Below are positions 1-7,824 of a stretch of 29,815 nucleotides of DNA, piece by piece (the stretch's first letter is position 1; each line of letters opens with the position of its first letter). The DNA comes from Sutterella parvirubra YIT 11816 (GTDB taxonomy: Bacteria > Pseudomonadota > Gammaproteobacteria > Burkholderiales > Burkholderiaceae_F). Location: contig NZ_JH604873.1 in NCBI RefSeq assembly GCF_000250875.1, forward strand, positions 1 through 29,815. The letters are read 5' to 3'. The position numbers and the translations under genes were made by a program. Under the pieces are notes generated by a model. That model did no database searches, was not told the DNA's origin, and saw only the letters and a program-made list of their open reading frames with translations.

Positions 1-168
1 CGCCGGGTCGTCCGCCGCTCGTGCGGCGTGCGCGCCCGGGAGGGCGAGCGCCAGGGCGGCGAGAAGAGCACCGAAGAGAGCGCCGAAGCGCGCCGACGCC
101 GACGGGCGTCGGCGGGCGGGAGTCGGGAAAACCGGCTTTCCGTCGGCAGGAAGACGGGGTGCGCGCAT
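1..168 (-). CDS. Exported protein, N-terminal fragment (runs off left edge)
   Basis: Only the first 56 codons are in the window, reading leftward from an ATG at 168. Residues 1-26 are basic and proline-rich. A hydrophobic alanine/leucine stretch follows at about 28-44 (core FGALFGALLAALALALPG), then a likely signal peptidase I site at AHA just before residue 49. That pattern is a Sec signal peptide, so the product is probably periplasmic, outer-membrane or secreted. The charged stretch before the hydrophobic core is long, so the true start may be internal. A TATACT hexamer lies about 30 bases upstream on the same strand. The mature protein is outside the window and its function cannot be called. 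Confidence 0.55.
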   Translation of the reverse strand, partial: MRAPRLPADGKPVFPTPARRRPSASARFGALFGALLAALALALPGAHAARAADDPA

Positions 169-234
169 GGTTGAGAACGAAAGACGAGGAACAGAGAAGT
201 ATACTTTGGAGAGGATTCCGGAGACTCGCCCGCC

Positions 235-1431
235 ATGGATTTGAACCCGACGACGCCGCTCTTTGACGACCTTCCGGTCGAGGACGCACCGGTTGCGCCG
301 ATGCACGCCGATGCGGCGTTGGTGCGCTTGGGCGAGAAGCTCCCGAAGGGCGTGCGGCTGGGAACCTCGAGTTGGAACTTCCCCGGCTGGCGCGGCATCG
401 TCTATTCGCCTTCGAGCGGCTCGCGCCGGATGGCGGCGGAAGGCCTCGCAGCCTACGCCGCGCATCCGATCTTCCGCACGGTCGGGATCGACCGCAACTT
501 CTACCGGCCGCTCTCCGCGACGGAGTTCGCACGCTTCGGCGCGCAGGTCCCCGACGACTTCAGCTTTCTCGTCAAGGCGCCGAGGCTCGTCACGGACCCG
601 TTCCTGCGGCACGAAGGCGGCCGCGTGGCGGGCGTCAACGCCGACTTTCTGAATCCGAAGCTCGCCTTCGAGCGGTTCCTGAAGCCCGTCGAACAGGGGC
701 TCGGGGACAAGACGGGGGCGCTCGTCTTCGAAATCTCGCCCTGGCCCCGGGGCGCGCTCCGGAAGGCCGGACTCGTTCCCGAGGTGGTGGAGAGAATCGG
801 GGCGTTCTTCGAGGCGCTCGCCGAAAAAGCGGTGGTCGCGCGGGTTCTCGCTGCGGAATTCCGCAATCCCGAGCTCCTGACGCCCCGCATGATGCGCACC
901 TTGAAGCGCGTCGGCGTGCGGCCCGTTCTGGGCGTGCACCCGTCGATGCCGGACGTGCGTCGGCAGATTTCGGCGCTCCGCTGGTACGAAACCGAGACGC
1001 CTGAGGATGCGGCGGCCGCCGCGGTCGACGACTGGCGCTTCTCGGGACCCTTGGTGATCCGGTGGTCCTTGGCGCAGAACCAATTCTTCGAGCGCGCCCG
1101 GCGCGAGTGGACGCCCTTCAACCGCATCGTTTCCGCCGACCCCGCGACGAGGACGCTCCTTGCCTCTTTGATCGTGCGCGCCGCGCGAAGCGGTCAGCCC
1201 GTCTGGGCCGTCGCGAACAACAAGGCGGAGGGCTGCGCGCCCTTGACGATGCGCGCCATGGCGGAGAGCGTCGTCAACCTGTGGGCGGCGGCCGAAGAGC
1301 GTGAGGCGCGCGCGGCGTTGGAAGCCGAGGCGCGCGCCCGGCGCGAGGGCCGTCAGTTGGAGAAGGAGAAGGCGGAAGGACCGCTGGCGTCGGACAAGTC
1401 CGAAAAGCCCGAAGCCGACGATCCCTCCTGA
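235..1431 (+). CDS. DUF72 (YecE-like) family protein
   Basis: A 398-residue member of the DUF72 family, a TIM-barrel-like fold of unknown enzymatic role. Family signatures seen are GTSSWNFPGWRG at about 44-55, the TVGIDRNFYRPLSATEF segment at about 82-98, and FSFLVKAPR at about 109-117. The family is usually 240-300 residues. This one has extra sequence: a 40-residue acidic leader and a charged Ala/Glu/Lys-rich tail from about residue 350 to the end that looks like a disordered or coiled extension. GGAG lies 11 bases before the ATG at 235. The gene converges on the neighbouring minus-strand gene with 5 bases between stops. Family membership is confident; function is unknown. Confidence 0.85.
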   Translation: MDLNPTTPLFDDLPVEDAPVAPMHADAALVRLGEKLPKGVRLGTSSWNFPGWRGIVYSPSSGSRRMAAEGLAAYAAHPIFRTVGIDRNFYRPLSATEFARFGAQVPDDFSFLVKAPRLVTDPFLRHEGGRVAGVNADFLNPKLAFERFLKPVEQGLGDKTGALVFEISPWPRGALRKAGLVPEVVERIGAFFEALAEKAVVARVLAAEFRNPELLTPRMMRTLKRVGVRPVLGVHPSMPDVRRQISALRWYETETPEDAAAAAVDDWRFSGPLVIRWSLAQNQFFERARREWTPFNRIVSADPATRTLLASLIVRAARSGQPVWAVANNKAEGCAPLTMRAMAESVVNLWAAAEEREARAALEAEARARREGRQLEKEKAEGPLASDKSEKPEADDPS

Positions 1432-1436
1432 TTCGC

Positions 1437-2309
1437 TCACCAAAGGGTGAGGACGCCCCGCTTCGCCTTCCCCTTGAAGAGGTCCGGATCGGGCGACTTC
1501 GCGAGCGCCTTCTTCGGCGTCCCGCAGAGGATGAAGCAGACGATCGTTTCGGCCTCGGGGTCGTAGAGCCCGTCGGGCTCTGCAAAGTCGCATGCGGACA
1601 CCGTCTTCGCCGCGAAGCCTCGGGCCTGAAGGACGGTGAGCACGCTCTGGAGCGCGGCGCCCGCGGTGACCGCCTGCTCCAACGCCTCGCGGGGGTCGGC
1701 GTCCGCCGCGGGCTTCTTCATGATGAGGGCGAGAAGCCCCGCACCCTTCTTCGCCTTGTCTGCGGCCTTCGCTTTGGATTCGTCGTCGGCGTCTTCAGGA
1801 AGCCTGGCGACGTAGAGCGCGGCCAAGCGGTCCCGCGACTTGATCGAGACCAACCGCACGGGGAAGTCCTTCGCGTGGGAGGGCGCGCGCATGGCGGCGC
1901 GGCCGCAGAGCGTGAGCGTCTCCTCGTCGGGGCCGGGTGCTTCCTGGTGTTTGGGGCCGAGCGACTCGCGGGCAAGAAGTGCGGAGAGCACCGCCGCCTC
2001 GCGGCGCTTCGAGGCCTTTTCTTCCGCCTTCTCCGCCTTCTCGGCCTTTTCGGTCTTGGCGCTCTTCACGGGCGAATAGCGCTTGTCGGTCGGGACCATG
2101 CCGTTCAAATCGTCGACGCCCGGCGGGAGCTTCCCCAAAAGCTTCGACGCGAGCACGCGGGTGTTCTTCGTCGCGGGGTCGTAGACGCTGCGCACTTCGT
2201 AGACGTGGCGCCAGCCGTTTTTCTGCAGGCGCCGCACGACGGCCGTGCGCACCTTGTCGGGGCCCCAGGTGGGCGTTGCGGGAGCCTTCTTCTCGGTCTT
2301 CTCGCTCAT
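1437..2309 (-). CDS. Chimeric protein: transposase-type N-terminal region joined to a YdjA-like nitroreductase domain
   Basis: 290 residues from ATG 2309; an in-frame ATG at 2324 would add five. Residues about 10-65 (RRLQKNGWRHVYEVRSVYDP, then LGKLPPG and MVPTDKRYSP) resemble the N-terminal region of IS4/IS1634-type transposases, where a YVYE-YWD-K-R hairpin is followed by an IG-K-DP-TG turn. A lysine/glutamate repeat (KAEKAEKAEEKASK) follows as a linker. The rest matches a YdjA-type flavin nitroreductase: AAMRAPSHAKDFPVRLVSI, an AGAALQSVLTVLQARGFAAK helix and the C-terminal IVCFILCGTPKK with a terminal Trp. The PWRF of typical members is FPVR here, so FMN binding is not certain. No transposase catalytic domain or IS ends are present. 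The two-domain reading comes from motif recall only. Confidence 0.6.
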   Translation of the reverse strand: MSEKTEKKAPATPTWGPDKVRTAVVRRLQKNGWRHVYEVRSVYDPATKNTRVLASKLLGKLPPGVDDLNGMVPTDKRYSPVKSAKTEKAEKAEKAEEKASKRREAAVLSALLARESLGPKHQEAPGPDEETLTLCGRAAMRAPSHAKDFPVRLVSIKSRDRLAALYVARLPEDADDESKAKAADKAKKGAGLLALIMKKPAADADPREALEQAVTAGAALQSVLTVLQARGFAAKTVSACDFAEPDGLYDPEAETIVCFILCGTPKKALAKSPDPDLFKGKAKRGVLTLW

Positions 2310-2339
2310 GATTGAGTGTTCCATAAGGTGAGTACTCAT

Positions 2340-2369
2340 ATTGTGCGCTCGGGGAGCGCCCGCCGACAA
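2340..2369 (-). promoter_or_regulatory. Possible promoter of the chimeric nitroreductase-like gene
   Basis: Read on the minus strand, TTGTCG (2364-2369) and CACAAT (2340-2345) are 18 bases apart, giving 4/6 and 4/6 consensus matches. The expected start lies about 20-25 bases before the ATG at 2309. A perfect 10-base palindrome, TGAGTACTCA (2329-2338), sits at or just downstream of the expected start point and could be an operator. The hexamer matches are modest. Confidence 0.35.
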
Positions 2370-2490
2370 GGTTGCTTCGGGACGAATCGAATCCGACATA
2401 TCACCCAAAACGCGGCGGATGGCGGGTGAGGAAAATCGGCGACAATGGTGCATCCGAACTCGATTTCCGCCACCCCTGAAGGAAGCCCTC

Positions 2491-3123
2491 ATGCGCACGA
2501 TTTGGGACATCTCGCCGCGACTTCATCCCGCGACGCCGGTCTTCCCCGGCGACACGCCCTTCCAGGTCCTCTGGAACGAACGCATCAACGACGGCGGCTG
2601 CGCCAACGTCTCCACCATCCACATGAGCCCGCACGCGGGCGCCCATGTGGACGCACCGATGCACCTGGACAGCAAGGCCTGCGACATCGCGAGCCTGCGC
2701 TTGGAAACGTTCATCGGGCGCGCACGCGTGGTGGACTTGTCCGAGAGGGAAGGCGACGCGTCGCCCATCACGATCGACGAGATGCCGGACGGGCCGCTCC
2801 CCGCACGGCTTCTTCTGAAGACCCGCAAGTCGCTCCCGGAAGGCTGGTGCACGGACTACCGCCCCTTGGCGCCCGCGATGATCCGCGAGCTTCATGAGCG
2901 CGGGGTCGTCCTGATCGGGATCGACGCACCGAGCGTCGACCCGGCCGAGAGCCGGGACCTCCCCGCCCACCGCACGGCGCTCGTGCACGACATGCTGATT
3001 TTGGAAAACCTCGACTTCCGGGATGTGGAAGGCGGCGACTATGAGCTGATCGCGCTGCCGCTCCGGTTGGAGGGCGTCGAAGCGAGTCCGGTGCGCGCCG
3101 TGCTACGCTCGTGGATCCGTTGA
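2491..3123 (+). CDS. kynB: Cyclase-family metal hydrolase, probable kynurenine formamidase (arylformamidase)
   Basis: 210 residues, the usual KynB length. KynB hydrolyses N-formylkynurenine to kynurenine and formate in tryptophan breakdown. Features seen are the opening WDISPRLHPATPVFPGDTPF (residues 4-23), the metal-binding HAGAHVDAPMH (about 49-59), and the C-terminal half IGIDAPSVDPAESRDLPAH plus DYELIALPLRLEGVEASPVR, all typical of KynB. The ATG at 2491 has GAAGGAAG 6-13 bases upstream; longer in-frame extensions lack family similarity. A 4HBT thioesterase starts 26 bases downstream. Tryptophan dioxygenase (kynA) and kynureninase (kynU), the usual partners, are absent here, so a different amide or lactone substrate cannot be excluded. 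Confidence 0.8.
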   Translation: MRTIWDISPRLHPATPVFPGDTPFQVLWNERINDGGCANVSTIHMSPHAGAHVDAPMHLDSKACDIASLRLETFIGRARVVDLSEREGDASPITIDEMPDGPLPARLLLKTRKSLPEGWCTDYRPLAPAMIRELHERGVVLIGIDAPSVDPAESRDLPAHRTALVHDMLILENLDFRDVEGGDYELIALPLRLEGVEASPVRAVLRSWIR

Positions 3124-3149
3124 TTCACACCAGAGGAAAGGCTTCGCCC

Positions 3150-3614
3150 ATGTCCACGCAGATTTTCGAGCGTCCGGTCCACATCCGCTTCAGCCACTGC
3201 GACCCTGCGGGGATCGTCTTTCACCCGCAGTACTACTACATCCTCAACGCGCTCATGGAGGACTTCTACCTCGAGGTCCTCGGCACGGGCTTCATCGAGA
3301 CGTGGAAGACCTACGGCGTGGGCTTCCCGATCGCGGGGATCCGAAGCGACTTCGCGGCGCCGTCGCGCGCGGGTGATAAGTGCGTGGGGCGCCTCTGGAT
3401 CGAGCGCCTGGGGGAGAGCTCGGTGCGCTTCGCGATGACGGTGCACATGGGTGAGGAACTGCGCCTTCAGTGCGTCGAGACGGCCGTCTGCGTGCGTCCG
3501 TCGGAGTCCGCCAAGGGCGGGCTTGAGAAGGCTACGATTCCGGACGTGATCCGCGAGAAGTTCGCGCCCTACGTCCGCGACGAGGATCTCCCGGTGCTGG
3601 AGCTGCGCGCCTGA
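3150..3614 (+). CDS. Acyl-CoA thioesterase, 4-hydroxybenzoyl-CoA thioesterase family
   Basis: 154 residues with a single hotdog fold. Residues 9-22 (VHIRFSHCDPAGIV) carry the catalytic-loop signature of Pseudomonas-type 4HBT enzymes, with the nucleophilic Asp in CDPAGIVF, followed by HPQYYYILNALMEDFY. The family hydrolyses aromatic or short acyl-CoA thioesters in the cytoplasm. AGAGGA lies about 12 bases before the ATG at 3150. The gene starts 26 bases after the kynB-like gene and ends before a strong terminator, so the two form a short operon, perhaps for aromatic degradation. The substrate is not determined by sequence. Confidence 0.8.
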   Translation: MSTQIFERPVHIRFSHCDPAGIVFHPQYYYILNALMEDFYLEVLGTGFIETWKTYGVGFPIAGIRSDFAAPSRAGDKCVGRLWIERLGESSVRFAMTVHMGEELRLQCVETAVCVRPSESAKGGLEKATIPDVIREKFAPYVRDEDLPVLELRA

Positions 3615-3639
3615 GCGGCCTTCAACGCCGAACATGAAG

Positions 3640-3671
3640 AGGCCCCGGGGTTTCGACGCCGGGGCCTTTTT
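3640..3671 (+). terminator. Rho-independent terminator after the thioesterase gene
   Basis: AGGCCCCGG (3640-3648) pairs perfectly with CCGGGGCCT (3659-3667) across a 10-base loop and runs into TTTTT on the plus strand. It ends the kynB-thioesterase unit and lies just past the end of convergent murI (stop at 3683). Confidence 0.85.
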
Positions 3672-3682
3672 GTACCTTCCCG

Positions 3683-4504
3683 TCAGGGGAGCTCGTGAAG
3701 CGTCGGCTTCCCGGGCCAGAGCGCCTGCAGAACCGTTTCGCGGGCGGCGTCGGCGCCGGTCGCGAAGAATTCCGCGCTTCCGATGTGACCGTCCTCCGCG
3801 CGAAGAAGTCCCTCTTCCGTGAGGCGGCGCACGAGCTGCTGCGCGACCGCGGGCGCGGGGTCGAGGAGTTCCGCGTCGGGCACCGCACGGGCGATCGCGT
3901 CCGAGAGGAACGGATAGTGCGTGCAGCCGAGGACGATCCGGTCGGCATGCGCGGCGCGCATCTCCGCGACGTAGGCTTCGATGAGGCGCAGGGTCTCCTC
4001 ACCCTCGAAGTCGCCCCGCTCGACGCATTCCATCAGTCCGGGGCAGCCCTGCGAGAAGAGCTTCACGTCGAGCCCCCGGGCGTCCTTCGCCCAGGCGAGC
4101 GCTTCCGCCGCGAGTTTCCCGTACTTGGCGCTCGCCACGGTCTTCGCCGTGGCGATGACGCCGACGACGCCCGTTTCGGTTTCACGCACCGCGGGGAAGA
4201 CCGCGGGCTCGATCCCGACCACGGGAATCGAGAGCCTCGCGCGCAGGGGCGCCGCGCAGACGGCCGTCGCGGTGTTGCAGGCGAGAACGAGCGCCTTGAT
4301 GTTCTTCGCTTCCAGGAATTCGACCAGGCGGCCGCAACGCTCCAGGATGAAGTCGTCGGTGCGGTCGCCCCAAGGGGCGAAGCCGCAGTCCGCCGCGAAG
4401 ACGAGGTCTTCGTGGGGAAGGGCCGCACGGACGGCGCGGGTGACGGAGAGGCCGCCGAAGCCCGAATCCAGAAGTCCGACGGGGCGGTTCTGCGTGTCGG
4501 TCAC
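3683..4504 (-). CDS. murI: Glutamate racemase
   Basis: 273 residues, a normal MurI length. It interconverts L- and D-glutamate in the cytoplasm, supplying D-Glu for peptidoglycan. Motifs seen are GLLDSGFGGLSV at 10-21 with the catalytic Asp/Ser pair, ACNTATA with catalytic Cys at about 76, and LGCTHYPFL with the second catalytic Cys at about 194. The usual PYG of the substrate loop is PWG here. The start codon is GTG at 4504 and overlaps the TGA of the ArsC-like gene by four bases, so the two are translationally coupled. It is the last gene of the minus-strand tsaC-yffB-murI run. Confidence 0.95.
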   Translation of the reverse strand: MTDTQNRPVGLLDSGFGGLSVTRAVRAALPHEDLVFAADCGFAPWGDRTDDFILERCGRLVEFLEAKNIKALVLACNTATAVCAAPLRARLSIPVVGIEPAVFPAVRETETGVVGVIATAKTVASAKYGKLAAEALAWAKDARGLDVKLFSQGCPGLMECVERGDFEGEETLRLIEAYVAEMRAAHADRIVLGCTHYPFLSDAIARAVPDAELLDPAPAVAQQLVRRLTEEGLLRAEDGHIGSAEFFATGADAARETVLQALWPGKPTLHELP

Positions 4505-4863
4505 GGGTTGAGCTCCTCCTCAAGGCGCGCCTTGAAGTCGGCGAGGCCGCAGGTGAGCTTGCCGTCGGGCCAGGCGACCAACGGGCGGCGGATGACGTAG
4601 AGGTGCTCGGTGAGCACCGCGGCGGCCGCCTTGTCGTCGACCTTGGCGCGCTCCCGGGTCGCGAGGTCGAGCGCGCGCCACGGGCGCGAGCTCGGGTTGA
4701 TGATCTTTTTGCGCCCGAGTCCGTCGACCCAGAGGCGGACCTGCCAGTCGGAAGGGTGTTCCTGATCGAAGCTGTGGAAGGCGTACTCGATGCCGTGCGC
4801 TTCGAGCGCCTTGATCGCGTCGCGCACGGAAGAGCAGCGGGTGATGCCCCAAAGATGAATCAT
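4501..4863 (-). CDS. ArsC/Spx-family protein (YffB-like)
   Basis: 120 residues from ATG 4863, chosen because AAGGAG lies 8 bases upstream and the protein then opens MIHLWGITRCSSVRDAIKAL, the normal family start. The ArsC-type CXXXR-like motif is CSSVR, with Cys at residue 10. HGIEYAFHSFD and YVIRRPLVAWPDGK are further family landmarks. Members have a thioredoxin-like fold and include glutathione-dependent reductases such as YffB and the regulator Spx. Real arsenate reductase activity is doubtful, and no other arsenic gene is nearby. It starts 21 bases after tsaC ends and overlaps murI by four bases. Confidence 0.8.
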   Translation of the reverse strand: MIHLWGITRCSSVRDAIKALEAHGIEYAFHSFDQEHPSDWQVRLWVDGLGRKKIINPSSRPWRALDLATRERAKVDDKAAAAVLTEHLYVIRRPLVAWPDGKLTCGLADFKARLEEELNP

Positions 4864-4883
4864 GACGGACTCCTTGTCGGGCC

Positions 4884-5909
4884 TCAGGCGGCGGCGCGCC
4901 CGAGACGGTCGTTGACGGCGGCCCATTCAGGGGTCGCCGGGGGCGCCTCGACGAAGATGCGCGTGGCCCGGGCGTCGTCCAACGCGTGAAGATGATCGTA
5001 GAGCTCGGCGCCGTAGTGCAGGACGTCGGGCGAAGCTTCAATCGCGAGCGCGATGCGCTCGGGGGCGAGCGCCTCACGGATCCTCGCGAGCGTCGCGGCG
5101 GGCGCCATCAGGGCGACGGGACCGGCGTTTTCCGCCGTCCAGCGAAGCACCGTCTCGACGTACGCATCGGGCTGGGCGAGCTCCAGCTTCGTCTTCGGAG
5201 CGTAGTGGCTCTTCAAACGACCGGAGGCGCGGGGCGCGTCCTTCCCGGCGTCGGGAACGGGAACGCCCAGCGTTTCTTCGAGCATCGCGCGGGTGATGAC
5301 CCCGTGGCGGAGCACCTCGGGGCGGCCCGACGACAGGTTCACCATCGTCGACTCGATCCCGAATTCGCAGGGGCCGCCCTCCAGAATCATGTCGAGCTTC
5401 CCCTCGGGCTTCACGCCCAGATCCTGCGCGACGTGCCCGGCCGTCGACGGGCTGATGCGCCCGAACGTGTTGGCGGAGGGGGCGGTGAGGCCCTTCTTGG
5501 TCGGGCCCGAGAAGCGCTCCAAAAGCGCATGCGCGACGGGGTGCGAGGGGCAGCGGAGCGCCACCGTGTCCTGACCGCCCGTCACCCAGAGCCCGCAGCG
5601 GGGCTTCTTCTTCAGCACGATCGTGAGCGGCCCCGGCCAGTAGAGGCGCGCGAGCGTGCGGGCGGCTTCGGGCACGCCTTCCGCCCAGAAGTCGATCGCG
5701 TCGGCGTCGGCGACGTGCACGATGAGGGGATGGTCCGCGGGACGGCCCTTCGCCTTGTACGTGGCGAGCACGGCGTCGGCGTTGTCGGCGTCGGCGGCGA
5801 GCCCGTAGACCGTTTCGGTCGGGATGGCGACGAGACCGCCTTCTTCCAGAATGCGGGCGGCGCGTTCCACGGCGTCGAAGTCGATGTCGAAGTTGGGCGT
5901 TTCGGTCAT
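4884..5909 (-). CDS. tsaC: L-threonylcarbamoyladenylate synthase, long Sua5 type
   Basis: 341 residues. It makes threonylcarbamoyl-AMP from Thr, bicarbonate and ATP, the first step of t6A formation at position 37 of ANN-decoding tRNAs. The YrdC domain occupies about 12-205 and shows VAIPTETVYGLAADA, the KGRP loop, PSANTFGRISPS and FGIESTMVNLSSG. It is followed by SGRLKSHYAP (about 233-242), the linker that marks the Sua5 form, and a C-terminal Sua5 domain to about 335. This is longer than the roughly 190-residue YrdC form of E. coli. tsaE, whose product acts later in the same pathway, is at 11941-12432. No strong Shine-Dalgarno is seen before the ATG at 5909. Confidence 0.92.
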   Translation of the reverse strand: MTETPNFDIDFDAVERAARILEEGGLVAIPTETVYGLAADADNADAVLATYKAKGRPADHPLIVHVADADAIDFWAEGVPEAARTLARLYWPGPLTIVLKKKPRCGLWVTGGQDTVALRCPSHPVAHALLERFSGPTKKGLTAPSANTFGRISPSTAGHVAQDLGVKPEGKLDMILEGGPCEFGIESTMVNLSSGRPEVLRHGVITRAMLEETLGVPVPDAGKDAPRASGRLKSHYAPKTKLELAQPDAYVETVLRWTAENAGPVALMAPAATLARIREALAPERIALAIEASPDVLHYGAELYDHLHALDDARATRIFVEAPPATPEWAAVNDRLGRAAA

Positions 5910-5925
5910 GCTGTGAGGTATCCGG

Positions 5926-5970
5926 AAAAGACGCGGCCGACGTCACGGATCGGACGCCGGCCGTTCGCGT
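5926..5970 (-). terminator. Possible weak terminator between purK and tsaC
   Basis: Read on the minus strand, two CGGCCG blocks (5958-5963 and 5934-5939), flanked by ACGCG/CGCGT-like arms, form a hairpin followed by TTTT (5926-5929). The stem is interrupted and the T-run is short, so it may only reduce read-through from purEK into tsaC. Confidence 0.35.
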
Positions 5971-5985
5971 TGAGCCGAAAGAGTA

Positions 5986-7152
5986 TCAGATCGGCTCGGG
6001 AAGACCAAGCACGCGGGCCGCTTCGCGGGCGCGCGCCATCGCAAGTTCACCCGTGGGCGCGACGACGGTGACGTGCCCCATCTTGCGGGCGGGGCGAGCC
6101 TCTGCTTTGCCGTAGAGGTGAAGCTTCACGCCGGGAATGCTGAGAAGCTTTGCCCAGTCGGGCGTTGCGGCTTCGCCCTTCTCGTCGAACCAGAGGTCCC
6201 CCAGAAGGTTCAGCATCACGGAGGCGCTGTGCTGCTCGGTCGAGCCGAGCGGGAGCCCCGCCATCACGCGCACCTGCGCTTCGTACTGGCTCATCACGCA
6301 CGCGTCGATCGTCGCGTGGCCGGAGTTGTGCGGGCGCGGCGCCAATTCGTTCGCGAGAATCGAGCCGTCTTCGAGAATGAAGAGTTCCACGCAGAGAACG
6401 CCCCGGTAGTCGAGCGCTTCGGCGATGCGGCCCGCGTATTCGCGGGCGCGGTTCGCGGTGGCGTCATCGATGCGGGCGGGCATCACCGAGACGGCGAGGA
6501 TGCCGTTGCGGTGGACGTTCTCCGAGACTGGGAAGGTCTTCGTTGCGCCGTCCAGACCGCGGCAGACGATGACGGAGACTTCGAGCTTCAGGGCGAGGCG
6601 CTTCTCCAGCACGCATTCCACCCCGCCGAAAGCGCGGAAGGCTTCGAGCGTCTCCTCGACGTTCGCGACGCGGGCCTGGCCCTTGCCGTCGTAGCCGAGG
6701 CTCGCGGTCTTGAGGATGCCGGGGAAGAGTTCCGCCGGGAGCGCCGCGACGTCGGCTTCGGACGCGACGCGCGCGTGGGGCGCGACGGGCACGCCGGCGC
6801 GCTTGATGAAGGCCTTCTCGACGTTGCGGTTCTGCGTCGCGGCGACGGCGTCGGCGGAGGGCGTCGTGCGAAGGCCCGCGTCGGCGAGGGCACGCAGGCT
6901 CGCGGCCGGGACGTTTTCGAATTCGGTCGTGACGGCGCGCACGGTCTGCGCGAGGGTTCGGAGCCCCTCGGCGTCGTCGTAGCGGGCGGCAATCTGCCGG
7001 AGCGCCACCTCACCCGCGGGGGAGGTGGCGCCGGGTTCCAATACCGCCACGTGGTAGCCCATCGTCGCGGCGGCCTGCGCGAACATGCGGCCCAGCTGGC
7101 CGCCACCCATGAGGCCGAGCGTTTCGCCCGGGAGAAGGACGTCGTGATCCAT
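5986..7152 (-). CDS. purK: N5-carboxyaminoimidazole ribonucleotide synthase, ATPase subunit
   Basis: 388 residues. It uses ATP and bicarbonate to turn AIR into N5-CAIR in de novo purine synthesis. The N-terminal nucleotide-binding fold shows LGLMGGGQLGRMFAQAA (about 12-28), followed by an ATP-grasp domain with ILKTASLGYDGKGQARV and the C-terminal ATP-grasp signature NELAPRPHNSGHATIDACV. Length and order are normal. purE lies 12 bases upstream, giving a purEK pair transcribed leftward. GAGGAA precedes the ATG at 7152. Confidence 0.95.
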   Translation of the reverse strand: MDHDVLLPGETLGLMGGGQLGRMFAQAAATMGYHVAVLEPGATSPAGEVALRQIAARYDDAEGLRTLAQTVRAVTTEFENVPAASLRALADAGLRTTPSADAVAATQNRNVEKAFIKRAGVPVAPHARVASEADVAALPAELFPGILKTASLGYDGKGQARVANVEETLEAFRAFGGVECVLEKRLALKLEVSVIVCRGLDGATKTFPVSENVHRNGILAVSVMPARIDDATANRAREYAGRIAEALDYRGVLCVELFILEDGSILANELAPRPHNSGHATIDACVMSQYEAQVRVMAGLPLGSTEQHSASVMLNLLGDLWFDEKGEAATPDWAKLLSIPGVKLHLYGKAEARPARKMGHVTVVAPTGELAMARAREAARVLGLPEPI

Positions 7153-7164
7153 CGTCGTCGTTCC

Positions 7165-7683
7165 TCAGAGCGTTTCGAGGGGCAGCGTCATCGCGCGGGC
7201 CTTGGCGTTCTGCGCGATGCGGAAGTCGGCCAAGCGGCGCGCGAGCGTCTCATCCGTGACGGAGAGGATCTGCACGGCGTAGAGCGCGGCGTTGGCGGCG
7301 CCGGCTTCGCCGATCGCGAAGGTCGCGACCGGGACGCCCTTGGGCATCTGCACGATCGAGTGGAGGCTGTCGACGCCGCGGAGGTACTTGGACGGGACCG
7401 GCACGCCGCAGACGGGCAGCGTGCACTTCGCGGCGATCATGCCGGGGAGGTGCGCGGCGCCGCCCGCACCCGCGATGATCACGCGCAGACCGCGTGAGCG
7501 GGCGCCTTCGGCGTACTCGAACATTTCGTCGGGCATGCGGTGCGCGCTCACGACGCGGGCTTCGAAGGGAACGCCGAAGTCCTTCAACATGCGCGCGGCG
7601 TGCTGCATGACGTCCCAGTCGGAGTTGCTGCCCATGACGATGCCGACGACGGGCCGTTCGTTCGTTTCAAGCGTGTTCTGCAT
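7165..7683 (-). CDS. purE: N5-carboxyaminoimidazole ribonucleotide mutase
   Basis: 172 residues. It rearranges N5-CAIR to CAIR, directly after PurK. The class I PurE signatures [13 protein letters not shown] (about 14-26), [11 protein letters not shown] with the catalytic His, and [15 protein letters not shown] are present, as is the C-terminal YAVQIL helix. The ATG at 7683 has only a weak AGAGG about 12 bases upstream. It is separated from purC by two hairpins that look like a terminator, so purEK expression may depend on read-through or on a promoter I could not identify. Confidence 0.95.
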   Translation of the reverse strand: MQNTLETNERPVVGIVMGSNSDWDVMQHAARMLKDFGVPFEARVVSAHRMPDEMFEYAEGARSRGLRVIIAGAGGAAHLPGMIAAKCTLPVCGVPVPSKYLRGVDSLHSIVQMPKGVPVATFAIGEAGAANAALYAVQILSVTDETLARRLADFRIAQNAKARAMTLPLETL

Positions 7684-7710
7684 GGCGGGTGTGGCCTCTG
7701 AAAAGAAAGT

Positions 7711-7799
7711 TGGAAAGTTGAAAAACGCAGGGGAAAGCGGGGCGCGTGTGAGCGCGGCGCTTTCCCCTGCGGGCCCGCCCGTCGTGTGCTGGGCGGGCC
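7711..7799 (-). terminator. Tandem hairpins with T-tract between purC and purE
   Basis: CGCAGGGGAAAGCG (7726-7739) pairs perfectly over 14 bases with CGCTTTCCCCTGCG (7758-7771) across an 18-base loop. On the minus strand it runs into TTTTT (7721-7725). Immediately upstream in the same direction, GGCCCGCCC (7772-7780) pairs with GGGCGGGCC (7791-7799). Together they make a strong intrinsic terminator behind purC. A doubled GAAAGTTG lies just past the T-run. Confidence 0.8.
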
Positions 7800-7824
7800 G
7801 GAGGGTCGGAGTCGGAGACGGCGC

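Noticed and set aside
1437..2309. A complete insertion sequence based on the transposase-like N-terminus
   Set aside because: No catalytic transposase domain, no terminal inverted repeats and no target duplication are visible.
4501..4863. Arsenate reductase as part of an ars operon
   Set aside because: Only the ArsC fold is shared. The neighbours are tsaC and murI, and no arsR, arsB or acr3 is present, so the YffB-like reading is preferred.
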